From: Thereva unica
Lineage: Eukaryota > Arthropoda > Insecta > Diptera > Therevidae
DNA length: 64,000 nt
Reading direction: 5' to 3'
Assembly: GCA_949987705.1 (NCBI GenBank)
Contig: CATLJY010000142.1
Location: forward strand, 62,001 to 126,000
Part shown: positions 46,613 through 57,125 of the stretch, one piece after another
Position numbering within the stretch: position 1 is the stretch's first letter
Layout of the letters: every line of letters starts with the position of its first letter
Program-made: the position numbers and the translations under genes
Notes under the pieces: generated by a model
What the model saw: only the letters and a program-made list of their open reading frames with translations
What the model was told of the DNA's origin: nothing
The model's database searches: none

Positions 46613-48961
46613 CTTTTTTTTTTTTTTTTTGTTTTTTTTTTTTTATTTTATCGCCAAGCAAGGCCCTTAAAACAAATGGATTACATTAGATACAAAAAAT
46701 ACGTAATAATGAACGTAAAAGGAACATTGTGAGTATTTAAGTATTAAACTAAGATCTAAGTCTAAGTGTTAGTGAGAAATCAGGAGGACAGTAGGGAAGT
46801 TAGTTTTCTTTTATAGGACATTTTATTAATTGAGGGAGAGAAACAGGACGCGTAGGAATTGAAGGTAATGCAGCACCTGTTAACAGGCTCGTTTCTAGCA
46901 TATTCAGTGCGATGCGGGTGCTCTTTAAGTAATTTGCAATGTCTTGTTTGTCGAGTATCGTTAAATTTGATGGCGTCCGACAAGAACTGTACCTTGAGGT
47001 TATTGTTCAGGACATCCAGGGTAAAACAAGATATGAGTAATTTCCGCCTAAGGGATAGAGGTAAGAGATCAAGGATTTTGAGCCTGTCCGTATAGTGAGG
47101 AAGGTTGTGAAAATCCGAAGGATTATAAAGGTTCCTAAGCGCGAAAAGAAGGAACTTCTTTTGGACAGATTCTATTCGATTTACACTAATTTGAAATATG
47201 GGATCCCAGATCTGGCAAGCATATTCAAGAATAGGACGGACTAATGAGCAAAACAAGGCTTTAGTAACCCATACATTGTCGAATTCTTTAGCTCTTCTCT
47301 TAATAAAGCCTAACAGCTTATTGGATCTGGCAATAATCTTATCATAGTGTAAGTTAAAGTTTAACTTGCTGTCGAGGACAATGCCTAAATCAACAATGTG
47401 ATCGACATGATCCAAGACATTGTCATTGAGATAATAATATTGCAGCTGTTTTGTTCTTTTCCTGGAGAAGGTAATTACGTGGCACTTACTGGTGTTAAGA
47501 AGAAGATTGTTAGTGGTGCACCAGTCTTGTAGTGCATTAAGTTTCGACTGTAAAAAGGATACATCAGTTTGAGACCTTATAGCACTATAAATTTTTAAAT
47601 CATCGGCGTAAAAGAGGTGCGGAATGCCATTTAATTTCTCAGATAGATCGGAAATGAATATGTTGAATAGAAGTGGCCCTAGGTGGCTGCCCTGTGGTAC
47701 ACCTGAGGTTACATTGATTTCTTTCGAAAGGAACCCTTGAAATCTTACCACCTGAGTTCTCCCGTTAAGATAGGATGTTATCCAATCCAGAAGGGGGCCG
47801 GATATCCCAAATCTTAATAGTTTCGTAAATAAAATGTGGTGGTCTACCCGATCAAATGCCTTGCTGAAATCAGTGTAGACAGCGTCAAACTGCTGGCCCT
47901 GTTCCATACCGCATAGCAGTTCGGAGGTCAGAATCATAAGATTGGATGTGGTGGAACGACCTTTTCTGAAACCATGCTGCTGATCGTTTAGGTTCGGAGC
48001 AATTAGAGGGGCAATCTTGTCATAGATAAGTTTTTCAAATAGTTTAGGTATAACAGATAGGATAGCAATGCCCCTATAGTTGTCTACCGCATGTTTATCA
48101 CCTGATTTAAAGATTGGTGTGAGGTAGGATTTCTTCCATACCGAAGGAAACTTACCGGTAGTTAGGGACTTGTTAAAAATTAGGTGAAGAGGGGAAAGAA
48201 TGAGTTGGGCGTGGTTCTGCAAAAAACTTGCGGGTAGACAGTCCGGACCGTGACCTTTATTGACCTCCAGATCTATTAGACCTGTCATTATATCTTCGGG
48301 CGATAGAGATATGTTGTCTATAAGGACCGTGGTCACTGGATGCTCTCTTGGGACAGTGTGCGAAGTCGAAGAAATGGGGGAGAAGATTTCACTGAACCTG
48401 TCCGCAAACATGTTGGAAATTTCTTGAGGGAGTGAGGAGTGTGTGACACCGTTTGTCATTGTTGACGGATAACCTGATGTTTTTCGTTTTAGATTAACGA
48501 AATCAAAGAATTTTTTTGGATTACTTATGATATTTTCACCGACCAGTCCTTGCGTAGGTAGTATAGGCCTCCCGTGACCTATGATTAAATTCTGCGGCTA
48601 ACCTGGCGTATTCCGATTTCTGCTCAGCACTAACATTGTTGTTAGTTTTCACTACGCGGTACAATTTATTTCTCCTATTGCGAAGAGACCGAATGTTTTT
48701 GTCAAGCCATGGTTCTGTCAGTTTATCCCTTTTTTTGATTTTGGGTACGAATCTGCCAATGGTGTTGAAAATAACATCGTAGAATCTAGTAACTAACTCG
48801 TCAATATCATCACTGTCAAGCAGATCCTCCCAGTTAATAAGGGATAGTTCAGTGCTAATACCAGCATTATCAGCATTCTTAAAATCGTAGACTACAGAGT
48901 TGTTAAAGGAGGCAAGATAATTAGTTATTGTAGTTACAGTGATAGAAATGTGTGTGAACAC
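46613..48961 (-). mobile_element. 5'-truncated LINE of a second family (R)
   Basis: A T-rich run (46613-46646, poly A on the minus strand) marks its 3' end. It starts inside ORF2, after the endonuclease. It differs from the N1/N2 family in sequence and tail. Confidence 0.82.
46780..48961 (-). pseudogene. LINE R reverse transcriptase, 5'-truncated, one frameshift
   Basis: 48536-48961 encodes the linker between endonuclease and RT (WLDKNIRSLRNRRNKLYR). After a break at about 48500, a 559-codon frame has all RT blocks: NKGHGPDCLP, NYRGIAILS, QHGFRKGRSTTSN, VYTDFSKAFDRVDH, SGVPQGSHLGP and FYADDLKIY. It then has thumb and C-terminal sequence to a stop at 46780. It looks like the Jockey group. It lacks the endonuclease and so cannot move itself. 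Confidence 0.88.
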
Positions 48962-49032
48962 ATTTTGTCAGCGAATTCAGCCTACTAGTACGTGGTTGGT
49001 TCGTGGTTGGTTTTCTCATTGGAGATTAGGCA

Positions 49033-51597
49033 TAAAGGTACGGGGGGTATTGAAGAAGGTGGTGATGAACCCTGCGTTTGAACTCTTGGATGTTGTAGGA
49101 GCTCGGAAATACAGACTGCGAGAGATTATTCCACAGTCGAGTTGTTCTATTTACAAACGAATTCATATCTTGTTGAGTGCGTGAAAGGGGGAGTTGCAGG
49201 TGCAGGGAATGGGACGAGTGGACTAATCTGGTGTTGCGGGTATAAGATTGCCGTGGAGGCAAAAGAGCGTTTAACTCGGAGGAACAGTCACTATGATAGT
49301 AGCGATAAAATTTTGTCAGTGCTGCTACATTGCTACGGTGGCTTAGGGGTCAATGGTGGAGCAAGCGGTATCGTCATTAACTAACTTAAGGGCCTTTTTT
49401 GGACCTTATCTAACCATGCTAAGGTTGTTATTGGAGCGCCGCCCCAAACGAGGGAGTTATATTCGAGAAGAGGCCGAATGTAGGATTTATAAATAACAGT
49501 ACGGGCAGATGGCTGGAGGAGGAACCTGCACCTCTTAAGAAATCCCAAGCACTGGGATGCTTGTTTGGCGATTTGGAATATATGGTCATTCCATCGCAAG
49601 TCTTTGGCTAATGTCACACCTAAGATGTGTAGGGATGGGCGGCCTTTAGTTCCACGTCATCCACTATCAAGGATGGTGAGGTGTTGATCTTTTTCTTTGA
49701 AATAAGACAGTACTTGGTTTTGGAGGGGTTGAATTTGACACGATTCTTTTTTCCCCGCTCTATAATAAGTTCAATGTCGTTATTAGTAGAGTTGAACATT
49801 AGTTCACGATCATCAAGACAGGATCTGGCATGTGTCTGTCTTGTATCGAAGCTGTACGAGTAACGTAGAGTACCGTCGTCAGCGAAGCTGAGAAGTGGAT
49901 TTGAGGGGATTGAAAGTAGGTTATTTATAAAGATAAGAAATTGGGCCGGTGATAGAATTGACCCCTGGGGGACCCCCGCAGAGATGGGGTGAGATTCAGA
50001 TTTGACGCCATCCAAAACTACCTTAATTGAACGGCCCGAAAGGAAACTCTCAACCCACTTATAGAGAAGCGAGTTAACTCCAATAGCTTTGAGTTTAGCT
50101 AACAAGGCTGAGTGCCATACTCAAAAGCCTTGAAGATATCCAAAGCAACCAAACTAGATTCACCAGATCCATGCAAACTTCGATTAAGATGTTCTGTAAG
50201 GCAGACTAAAAGATCACCAGTGGATCTTTTTTGTCGGAAGCCGTATTGTTTGTCGTTTATAAGTTGGTTGGATTCTAGATATCCCATAAGCTTTTTGTTA
50301 ATTATCGTCTCCATGGTTTTGGATTGGATAGAAGTGATTGCTATTGGGCGGTAGTTGGAGGGAAGGCTGGAGTTACCTTTTTTCGGTATTGGCTGCACAT
50401 GAGCAAGTTTCCAAGAGTCTGGGTAAACTCCGGAAGAGTATGATAGGGCAAAAAGTTTGCGCAGAGGTTTAGCCAAAGGTGAGGCGCATTATTTTAAGAC
50501 GATAGGGGATATATTATCGGGTCCAGTGGATTTGTTGACATCGAGCTCCTTGAGGCACCTGTACACCTCGCGAGTCCTGAAGAAAACCCTGTCCATTAGA
50601 TGAGCGCTGAGCTCAAGAACCGGGGGTAGCATATCAGTTTGGGGTAAAGAAGAATTGGAAGCAAACAGAGATGCTAATAAATCGGCCTTGGATTTGCTGT
50701 CTGTTATCACCTTTTCATCGTGGATGAATGAAGGAGTTGTGGAGGTGGTGAAATTCTTCTTGATGGAACTTACCAAGGACCAGAAGTTTTTGCTACCAGA
50801 GGTTGCATTAAGGAGTTTACTTCTCAACTTGATGTCAAATGACATCAAATGACCGAATTGCCGAGAGGTGAATCAACTGAAATGGTATATCGTGCTGGAT
50901 GAGAAGTAAGGAAAAGATCAAGGAGATATCTTCCTTGATCAGCAACATCAAGGACTCTTGTGGGATGATCCATAATTTGATGAAAGTTATTGATGTCTGC
51001 AAAGAGCTCGACGTCCTTGCCAGAAGCACTGGTGCCATTTGAGTAAGTCAGCCAATTTACATTGTCAACATTGAAATCACCCGCAACGATGATTTCACAC
51101 TCAGGATTGGACGATAAAAATTCCGAGATTTGTTCGGAAATAGTGTCAAATGATGAAGTGGAGGCTTCGTTACTTATATTAGGGCTTCTGTATAGGAAGC
51201 AAAGGAATATGACGTGGTTTCGGATGATGATTTTAATCCAAAGTGAGTTAAAATCTGAAGAAGTGCTTTTGCATATTTTATAATGCGCCACGTCATCCCT
51301 AACGTAGATGGCAATGCCCCTATGGGGAGAGAGATTATGCACTAAAGTGTACCCCGATATCTGATATTGACTTAAGTCATTATCGGGTGATATTTGGGTT
51401 TCACTAAGTGCGAGGATTGGGGGTTTAAAATTTAATAAGTGGCACTCAACAAAAGAGAAGTTCGCATGAAGTCCACGAATGTTACAGAGGTCAATAACAA
51501 AGCTTGACTTGTAACGGGACTTCGGTTGCACGGGTTCAATCGCCACATTCTTCGAGATATTTCCCGGAATTACATCTGCCGCAACTATCAGAGTCAA
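49033..51597 (-). pseudogene. LINE N1a endonuclease/RT, several frameshifts
   Basis: The minus frame 50845-51597 has the APE motifs CNIRGL, ALSETQ and VAGDFNVDNVNW. The usual SDH motif is not intact (SPLGNSVI at the frame end). RT follows in four frames: 50489-50848 (NKSTGPDNISP), 50099-50476 (NYRPIAITS, YGFRQKRSTGD), 49620-50105 (AGVPQGSILSP, SFADDGTLRYS) and 49381-49617. The C-terminal segment is 49026-49262. Frame changes at about 50845, 50480, 50100, 49620 and 49270 make it inactive. It is a relative of N2. Confidence 0.85.
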
Positions 51598-51761
51598 CGA
51601 AATTTGCCTGCGTTAAAGTGTTATGCCTTTTGAGACGGGGCAAATTTCGTCCACCGACAGATTTCGGGTGCGACACTTGCAGGTCCGAGAATCGAGTGAA
51701 GGTAGGAAGCAAAGGGAACTTACTTGTGCTGTTCGTCGGTCACTTGTCTGTAGAAAGGGTG

Positions 51762-52589
51762 ATGAACAGAAAGTCATTAACCATATTACCGGTAATAAAG
51801 GTTCGACTAATTGCTACGTTTGCGGAGCTAAGCCAAGTCAAATGAACTCTGTTGTAACTGATGGCCCGAGACAAGTACCTGCAAAAGAAAATAATTACCG
51901 ATACGGAATATCCACACTTCATGCCTGGATTAACTCATTCCAGTGCCTACTTCATATTAGTTACAAAGTCGAGTGGCAGGTGTACAGGAAAAACAAGGAT
52001 AATAAAGCTGAGATCGATGATAGGAAGCGTTTTCTGAGAAAATGGCGTTGAATGTGGATCAACCTTTAGCAGGATTCGGTAATACCAATGACGGTAATAC
52101 GGCGAGAAAGTTCTTCTTGGAATGGGAGAAAAGTGCAAGAATTACTGGAATTAATGCTGTACTAATTAAAAATTTCCAGACGATTTTGTTGGCATTAACA
52201 TCAGGACAACCAATTAACATCAGAAAATTTGAAGCTCTGACTAAGGATACAGCAAATCTCTACGTTAGCCTGTATGACTGGTACCCCATGCCTGTAACTG
52301 TGCATAAGATTCTTATGCATGGGCCAGATGTTATAAAGCATTTCCTTCTACCAATTGGAAAGTTTTCTGAAGACGCACAGGAAACTCGTACAAAAGATGT
52401 TCGGCGATTTCGACTGGAACACACCCCGAAAACAGGTCGTATGGCTACGAATGAAGACTTGATTAAGCCTGTTCCTCTCTTCAGACCCATACATTAAGTT
52501 TTTAGGAGGGGCAAAGGCAAGAAGGAAATTCCGAAAGATGAAGATGTGTTAAATATCTTAGATTTAGACTCAGACTCAGCCAGCAGTGT
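51762..52589 (+). pseudogene. Transib T2 transposase, second and third catalytic parts
   Basis: After the LINE the plus strand reads KVINHITGNKGSTNCYVCGAK (C-x-x-C) to about 52051. In another frame comes GFGNTNDGNTARKFFLEW (second Asp region, about 52090), YDWYPMPVTVHKIL, and GKFSEDAQETRTKDVRRFR with the third acid (Glu, about 52380). A TAA at 52495 interrupts, and the same frame continues with a basic and acidic tail to 52589, where element E is inserted. The order agrees with T1. Confidence 0.85.
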
Positions 52590-54444
52590 TGTAACGGTCG
52601 GAATTATTATTTATTTGGGTGGGGAAATTTATTTTGGAAATCACCTTGTAGGTAATGGGAAATTTATTGTAAATCACTTTGGAGGAAAAGGAAAAATTTA
52701 AAACGAGGTAGGCGAGAACAAAAAAATAATTGGTTGAGTCAGGAAAAAAATTGAAAAAAATCAGTCAGGAAGTGAGTTCCGAGAGTTTTTGGGGGAGAGG
52801 AAGCAAGTTTTGTTCGATGTCCAGTGCATGAAGAAAAAAATAAATTGAGATTTTTTGTTTTCGCGATTAGGACATTTGTTCCTCCTCCGGTTATATAGTT
52901 TGTTCGTGTTATATATCTAAATATAAAAAAAAACGAAATACCCCGAGTGAAAGTTCTGTTTGCCAAATTCGTGAACCTCCCATCCAAAGTTTTGAGGGAC
53001 CAGCAGATCCGTGGTGCGGAAAAAGTTGGGGATTCACCAGGATAGGAGTCAAATCTATCTCCATTATTTTTCAAAACTTCAACTGTGGGTGTTCGGACCA
53101 GCTTTGCAAAAACCATATCGTTGGCATATTTTGGGGATTGTATTTTGGTGATGGAATGAGGTTCTTCTAATTCATGACCCTGAGGCACAATATCGTGATT
53201 GGAGCGCAAGCCATCAAAAACAAGGAACTGGGGCAAGCAGAAGGCAGCAGTAACATATGCGGAAAAGTGTATTAACAAAACTAATACACCAGGTATATTT
53301 TTATTAACCTTGCTAGTGCGGAAGAAGAAAGTTCGGTGTTGGAGGTGACCAAAATAAATTAATTTCGAGCTACGTCTGGCCCTTATCACCTGGAGCGAGG
53401 TCAAGGCGAGAAGTGGGGAAAGTCTCACTCTGGGATAAGAGGCTGATATTTTGGTGACTGGTTGTTGGCCCGTGATTGTGTTCAAAAAAACCCCTAATTG
53501 ATTACCGAATCACAAGGATCGGCTGGACATTTGGAGACTGAGCGAGTGCCTCAATACTTTTCGTTTGTCAAAGTTTCCCGTGCGGAGTTCGTTTAGCTGG
53601 GACATCAGATTGACAGGCACCATTTCCAACAAATTTTTCTTACTTTTTTTGCGCATTCATTATAAAATAAAGACACCTATTTATTATTATATAATAAAAA
53701 CACCACGACACACACCTGACAACAACTTACTATAATTGTTCTAATTTTATTATTAAATATTGGCTTAAATTTTTTTATTTGCAACATAATTTTCTGGTTG
53801 TTTTCAAATAATTTATTCGTAATTATAATTGAACACGATATTTGTTGATACCACTTGTGAGTAAAACGAGGCGAAATTGGTACCAATACGACGCGTTTTA
53901 CAAATCATTTAGCATACGGAAGTATCCCGACAGGGGAAATAGTAAATGTTTTTATTTTGAAACTGTAAATGTGTTGATCTATGATGACATTGTTCTAATC
54001 GTGTCCCATTGAATATTGATGTTACCTATTGGTGTTTCTAGTTATTTTGTTAATGTGTCTGAAATAAACGAAAGAAAAATTTTTAAGTTATTAAGAATGA
54101 ACTCAAGTTGTTAGATTTTTTTGGGAATGGTTGGGACGGATGCCTTCCTTTTCAGGGTTTGACGAGTCTCAGACGATGATCGGGGAAGGATGATGGCGGA
54201 ATTCAAGTTTACACAGTCACAGGTAAGTGGTGAACCAACCGCGGTAAGCCCCGGCCACACACCCCACGACCCCTCCGGCGAGCTAGATAACTCCGTGTGG
54301 CCGGCGTAGGAGTTCCGGATTTTCTTTTTATTTCTTATGTATGGTGTTGGCTCCTTGGCCATGCTCTTCCGGGCTTGTGGCTAAGGGGGTAACACCTCGC
54401 ATAAGTGGCGCCCACTATTTAGATCGCGCCATTATGCTGTTACA
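52590..54444 (+). repeat. 5' LTR of element E (1855 bp)
   Basis: It runs TGTAACGGTCGG...ATGCTGTTACA. Its last 250 bp closely match the solo LTR at 15812-17727. It contains a 248-codon antisense frame (52739-53485) preserved in both LTRs. It has 11 extra bases near 54168 compared with the 3' LTR. Confidence 0.9.
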
Positions 54445-54448
54445 TAAA

Positions 54449-54460
54449 TGGCGCCCAACG
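54449..54460 (+). promoter_or_regulatory. tRNA-Lys-type primer binding site of element E
   Basis: TGGCGCCCAACG begins four bases after the LTR. This is the complement of the 3' end (CGTTGGGCGCCA) of animal tRNA-Lys, as used by several retroviruses and gypsy elements. Confidence 0.85.
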
Positions 54461-55561
54461 AAGCGTTTAAAGCCCGTTGACTGTCCTACACGGACCTTGA
54501 AGTTTAAATTTTTTTGGTTTAGTACCACTTGTGCCTTCACGGACAACATTTGATTTTTTTTTGTTTATGGTTCACCACTTTTACCAAGCGCTCGCTGTGG
54601 GCTAAGGTAGTACCGCGAGGCCTTAGCCCTTGTCTATTTTTCGAATTTTTTTTGCAGCATCCTTGTCCAAATTCTATGTGAATTTTTATTTGTCTTCGCT
54701 TTTAGGCCTGTCCGTTCTCTTCTGCGGTGACTTCTTCTTTTTGGAGTAGCTTCGAGCCATGCGGATCTGCACGGCTTGCTAACAAGCGGTGTTCGCTTGG
54801 CTATGCGTGCAGGTGAAGTAGTGGTTCATCCCTGTCCTGGTTCTAGGGTCGGCGACTCTGGTATCAGGCGTGATACCGCCTGCCACTGCGTCGGTCCGTG
54901 AACAGGATCCTCTTTTAATTTTTCCTGATGGTCTCGAAGTTGGGACAAGGGCTTAACCGTCTTTGGTAACAGGCGTGTTAACGCCTGCCACTGCGCCCCT
55001 TGTTCCTTCGGAAGGTCCATCCAGCTTTTTTAAATTCTATTTTTTGTTTAAGTCCTGAGTTTTTTTTTCGTCTGTTCCTCCCAACTGATTGATTTTCCGA
55101 AAGGTAGCTCAGTTGTGGTTGAACAGCGGATCCCCCAAATTTTTTTATTTTTGAAGAAGTTTCCTTTCCTTTCGTGGCTGTGCGATTTTGAGTTTCGTTT
55201 CCGTCCTTCTTTCGGGTGTAGACCTGAAGCTGGGTCGGAGACCTTGATGACACTTGGTGATGACTATGCTTCATAGTTTTCACCAACTGCCATCGAGGCC
55301 ATCGACATGCGGAAGCCCTGAGGGGTTGGTCGTCTGCCTCAACCATTCCACAATTAGATTGAAATAAAGCATATAATTACTCATTTACACTAAAACATAT
55401 ATACACCTTTATTGTTTTGTTAATACCCACAGTTGTTACACCAATTGTAGCGGATTTTTTTTTGGGCTGTAAGTTGGCGCACGAACTTTTTCTTCTTCGA
55501 ACTTTTTTTTGCGTGTTAGCATAAGGACGTATATCGGTTGTTGCTACTATCGTAGATAACC
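54461..55561 (+). other. Leader of element E with two related hairpins
   Basis: No coding sequence is seen in element sense. At 54859-54890 and 54966-54998 two similar segments (GGTATCAGGCGTGATACC and GGTAACAGGCGTGTTAACGC) can form hairpins, both followed by GCCTGCCACTGCG. The region is pyrimidine-rich. Antisense frames at 54826-55346 have no known motif. Confidence 0.5.
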
Positions 55562-56344
55562 ATGGGCGACTCTTGCGGACGCTCCTATTATGGCCTGCCT
55601 CTCGTACATAAGGAGTTACGAAGACCCCATTGTTGTTCGTATACATCTCCACTCTCGAAGGAGTTTGTTCTTAAAAAAGGATATTGTCCATCATCGAGTA
55701 GCGCTTATGCTGCCCCGACGGCAGAACATGATTCAACTGCACCAGCTCCGTGGAGGTGGGGAACAACACCCGACGAACGCTTTGTGTTGAATTACGCCGT
55801 GAATCTTGTAGCTTGTTTAAAGGCTAATTCGGAAGCCTTCGACACAATTGCCTCGAGAGCATTAAATTTTTTTGAATATTTTGAGAATAGCCACTTTGTG
55901 CTAAGCCATGTTATAGAGATTATTTTCCAGGCGGTGATAGATGAACCGAATTTCGGTGTTATGGGAGCTAAGCTGTGTAGGCTACTGGACTCGAGGAATC
56001 CAGGGAACCACAGTGTTTTTGTAAGTTTAGTAAGGCTAACACTGGCTTACCATCGTGAGAAACTTGCGTCGTACAAGACCTCAGACTGTCGCTCGGAGAG
56101 AGGGATCCTCTTATTCCTCGTCGAATTATATTGGCATTTACCGAAGCGTGGCTGGCTTAGGAAGGAAATGGCGCAGAGTATTGTAGCTACCATGAACCAA
56201 CTACTTCGAGATGCAAGCCGCGCAAATATCGATTGCGTTAGTCATATCTATACGCTAACAGGACCTGTGCTAGCATTGCATTGTCCCTCCGCACTTTACG
56301 CGGTACGAAAGGGATTAAGAAAGATAAAGGTACTTCGTCAATAA
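55562..56344 (+). CDS. MIF4G-domain protein, PAIP1-like, captured by element E
   Basis: The ORF starts at ACCATGG, a strong initiation context, and runs 260 codons without a break. Residues 75-245 look like a MIF4G helical-repeat domain: IIFQAVIDEPNFGVMGAKLC (120-139), then ILLFLVELYWHL (182-193) and LTGPVL (232-237). The MGAKLC and LFLVELY forms are closest to PAIP1 or CTIF-type factors, which bind eIF4A and poly(A)-binding protein to promote translation. Residues 31-45 (LSKEF...YCPS) faintly recall a PAM2 peptide, but the spacing is off. There is no intron, as expected if an mRNA was copied. The start of MIF4G is less clear, and identification is by motif memory. Confidence 0.7.
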   Translation: MGDSCGRSYYGLPLVHKELRRPHCCSYTSPLSKEFVLKKGYCPSSSSAYAAPTAEHDSTAPAPWRWGTTPDERFVLNYAVNLVACLKANSEAFDTIASRALNFFEYFENSHFVLSHVIEIIFQAVIDEPNFGVMGAKLCRLLDSRNPGNHSVFVSLVRLTLAYHREKLASYKTSDCRSERGILLFLVELYWHLPKRGWLRKEMAQSIVATMNQLLRDASRANIDCVSHIYTLTGPVLALHCPSALYAVRKGLRKIKVLRQ

Positions 56345-56965
56345 CTACTACTCCAACCATTGCAATTCGATTTTATTACACCCTCGGGTTAACGTTGCTT
56401 AGTTATAGTTGCAATTAGTTTATTTGAGTTACTTCGTTCAACTTGTTCGCATTGTTTAATATTAATGGGCGGTGTAGTTTTAGATAAAACTTTGATTTTA
56501 GTATTTCAGCAACGGCATTGTAATTTAAATTACTATACGTATACCAATTCTATCTACGTTTTTTTTCCTGACAGATTAAGCCTTACATCTTAAAATTGGG
56601 GTCCGGTGTTAGTTTATAAGTCTAGGGTATGCGTTGTTGGTTTTTCACTCTTCGGTCAGTCTGGAGAAGGTCTCTCGGCGAACTGGGTGTCTGTCGTTTC
56701 ACCGGGATGATTCGAAGGCAATATGGCATTGCTGGAGGTTGTGCCGATGAATCGAAAGCACCCTGGGTTTGGGTGAGAATGGTTGGAGACGTATAGATAT
56801 CAGTAGGGGGACAATGTGGTATTGTCTTCCGCCTGATATTTGTACCTTCAGATATTCCTCCGGGAGGTTTTTCAGGCTGATCATCCCGAAAATACGGTTG
56901 TGACCGTACGCCCAACTTTTCCTTTTTCACTCCGTATGGAGACGACTCTGTGGAGAGCCTGAACA
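56345..56965. other. Element E interior without recognised gene
   Basis: AT-rich to mixed sequence after the MIF4G-like stop; probably 3' untranslated sequence of the captured gene or element. The minus frame 56622-57041 overlaps the tRNA-like sequence and is not convincing. Confidence 0.5.
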
Positions 56966-57040
56966 GCCCGGCTAGCTCAGTCAGAGCAGAACATGAGACT
57001 CCTATTCTCAGGTCGTGAGTCGAGTCCCACATTGGCGCCA
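56966..57040 (+). tRNA. tRNA-Lys-like pseudogene ending in CCA
   Basis: GCCCGGCTAGCTCAGTCAGA opens a 75 nt sequence with the D-arm box of tRNA-Lys, an anticodon stem TGAGA/TCTCA, a T-arm GGTCGTGAGTCGAGTCCC-like stretch and an end ATTGGCGCCA. The loop CTCCTAT would give anticodon CCU instead of CUU, and one acceptor G appears lost, so it is unlikely to work as tRNA-Lys. The terminal CCA is normally added after transcription, so this copy probably came from a mature tRNA by reverse transcription. Its 3' end corresponds to the element's primer site. Confidence 0.72.
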
Positions 57041-57125
57041 AACATATTAGACCTACGGCATAAAAACCGTCCGTTTTTTTCGGCTCCTCACTGCCTCGCG
57101 AGTCGGCCTCGTGGACCCGAGGGTA
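57041..57125 (+). other. Short 3' internal segment before the E 3' LTR
   Basis: It ends GGACCCGAGGGTA before TGTAACGG. The purine tract GAGGG is short for a polypurine tract, so plus-strand priming may be weak or use another site. Confidence 0.5.

Larger units (their letters stand above)
46301..49032. mobile_element. MITE with 35 bp TIRs and TAA duplication, containing a LINE
   Basis: The ends TGCCTAATCTCCAATG and CATTGGAGATTAGGCA are inverted and match over about 35 bp with two mismatches. TAA flanks both sides (46298-46300 and 49033-49035). Its own sequence is about 46301-46612 plus a short right arm; the rest is the inserted LINE. TAA duplication fits PIF/Harbinger-type elements. Confidence 0.82.
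46161..51761 (-). mobile_element. LINE copy N1a, nearly full length, with a MITE in its 3' end
   Basis: It is the same family as N2 (23738). Its 3' poly(A) is at 46161-46168. The 3' untranslated part is split at 46300/49033 by a TAA-flanked MITE. ATGA occurs at 45502-45505 and at 51762-51765, as if one target duplication surrounds N1a plus N1c. The Transib T2 frame resumes after it. Confidence 0.82.

Noticed and set aside
53677..53886. 69-codon ORF repeated at 58213-58422 as a duplicated gene
   Set aside because: Identity is explained by the two LTRs of one young element; no motif.
56622..57041. 139-codon minus ORF in element E as a gag
   Set aside because: It overlaps the tRNA-like sequence on the opposite strand and shows no capsid or zinc-knuckle motif.
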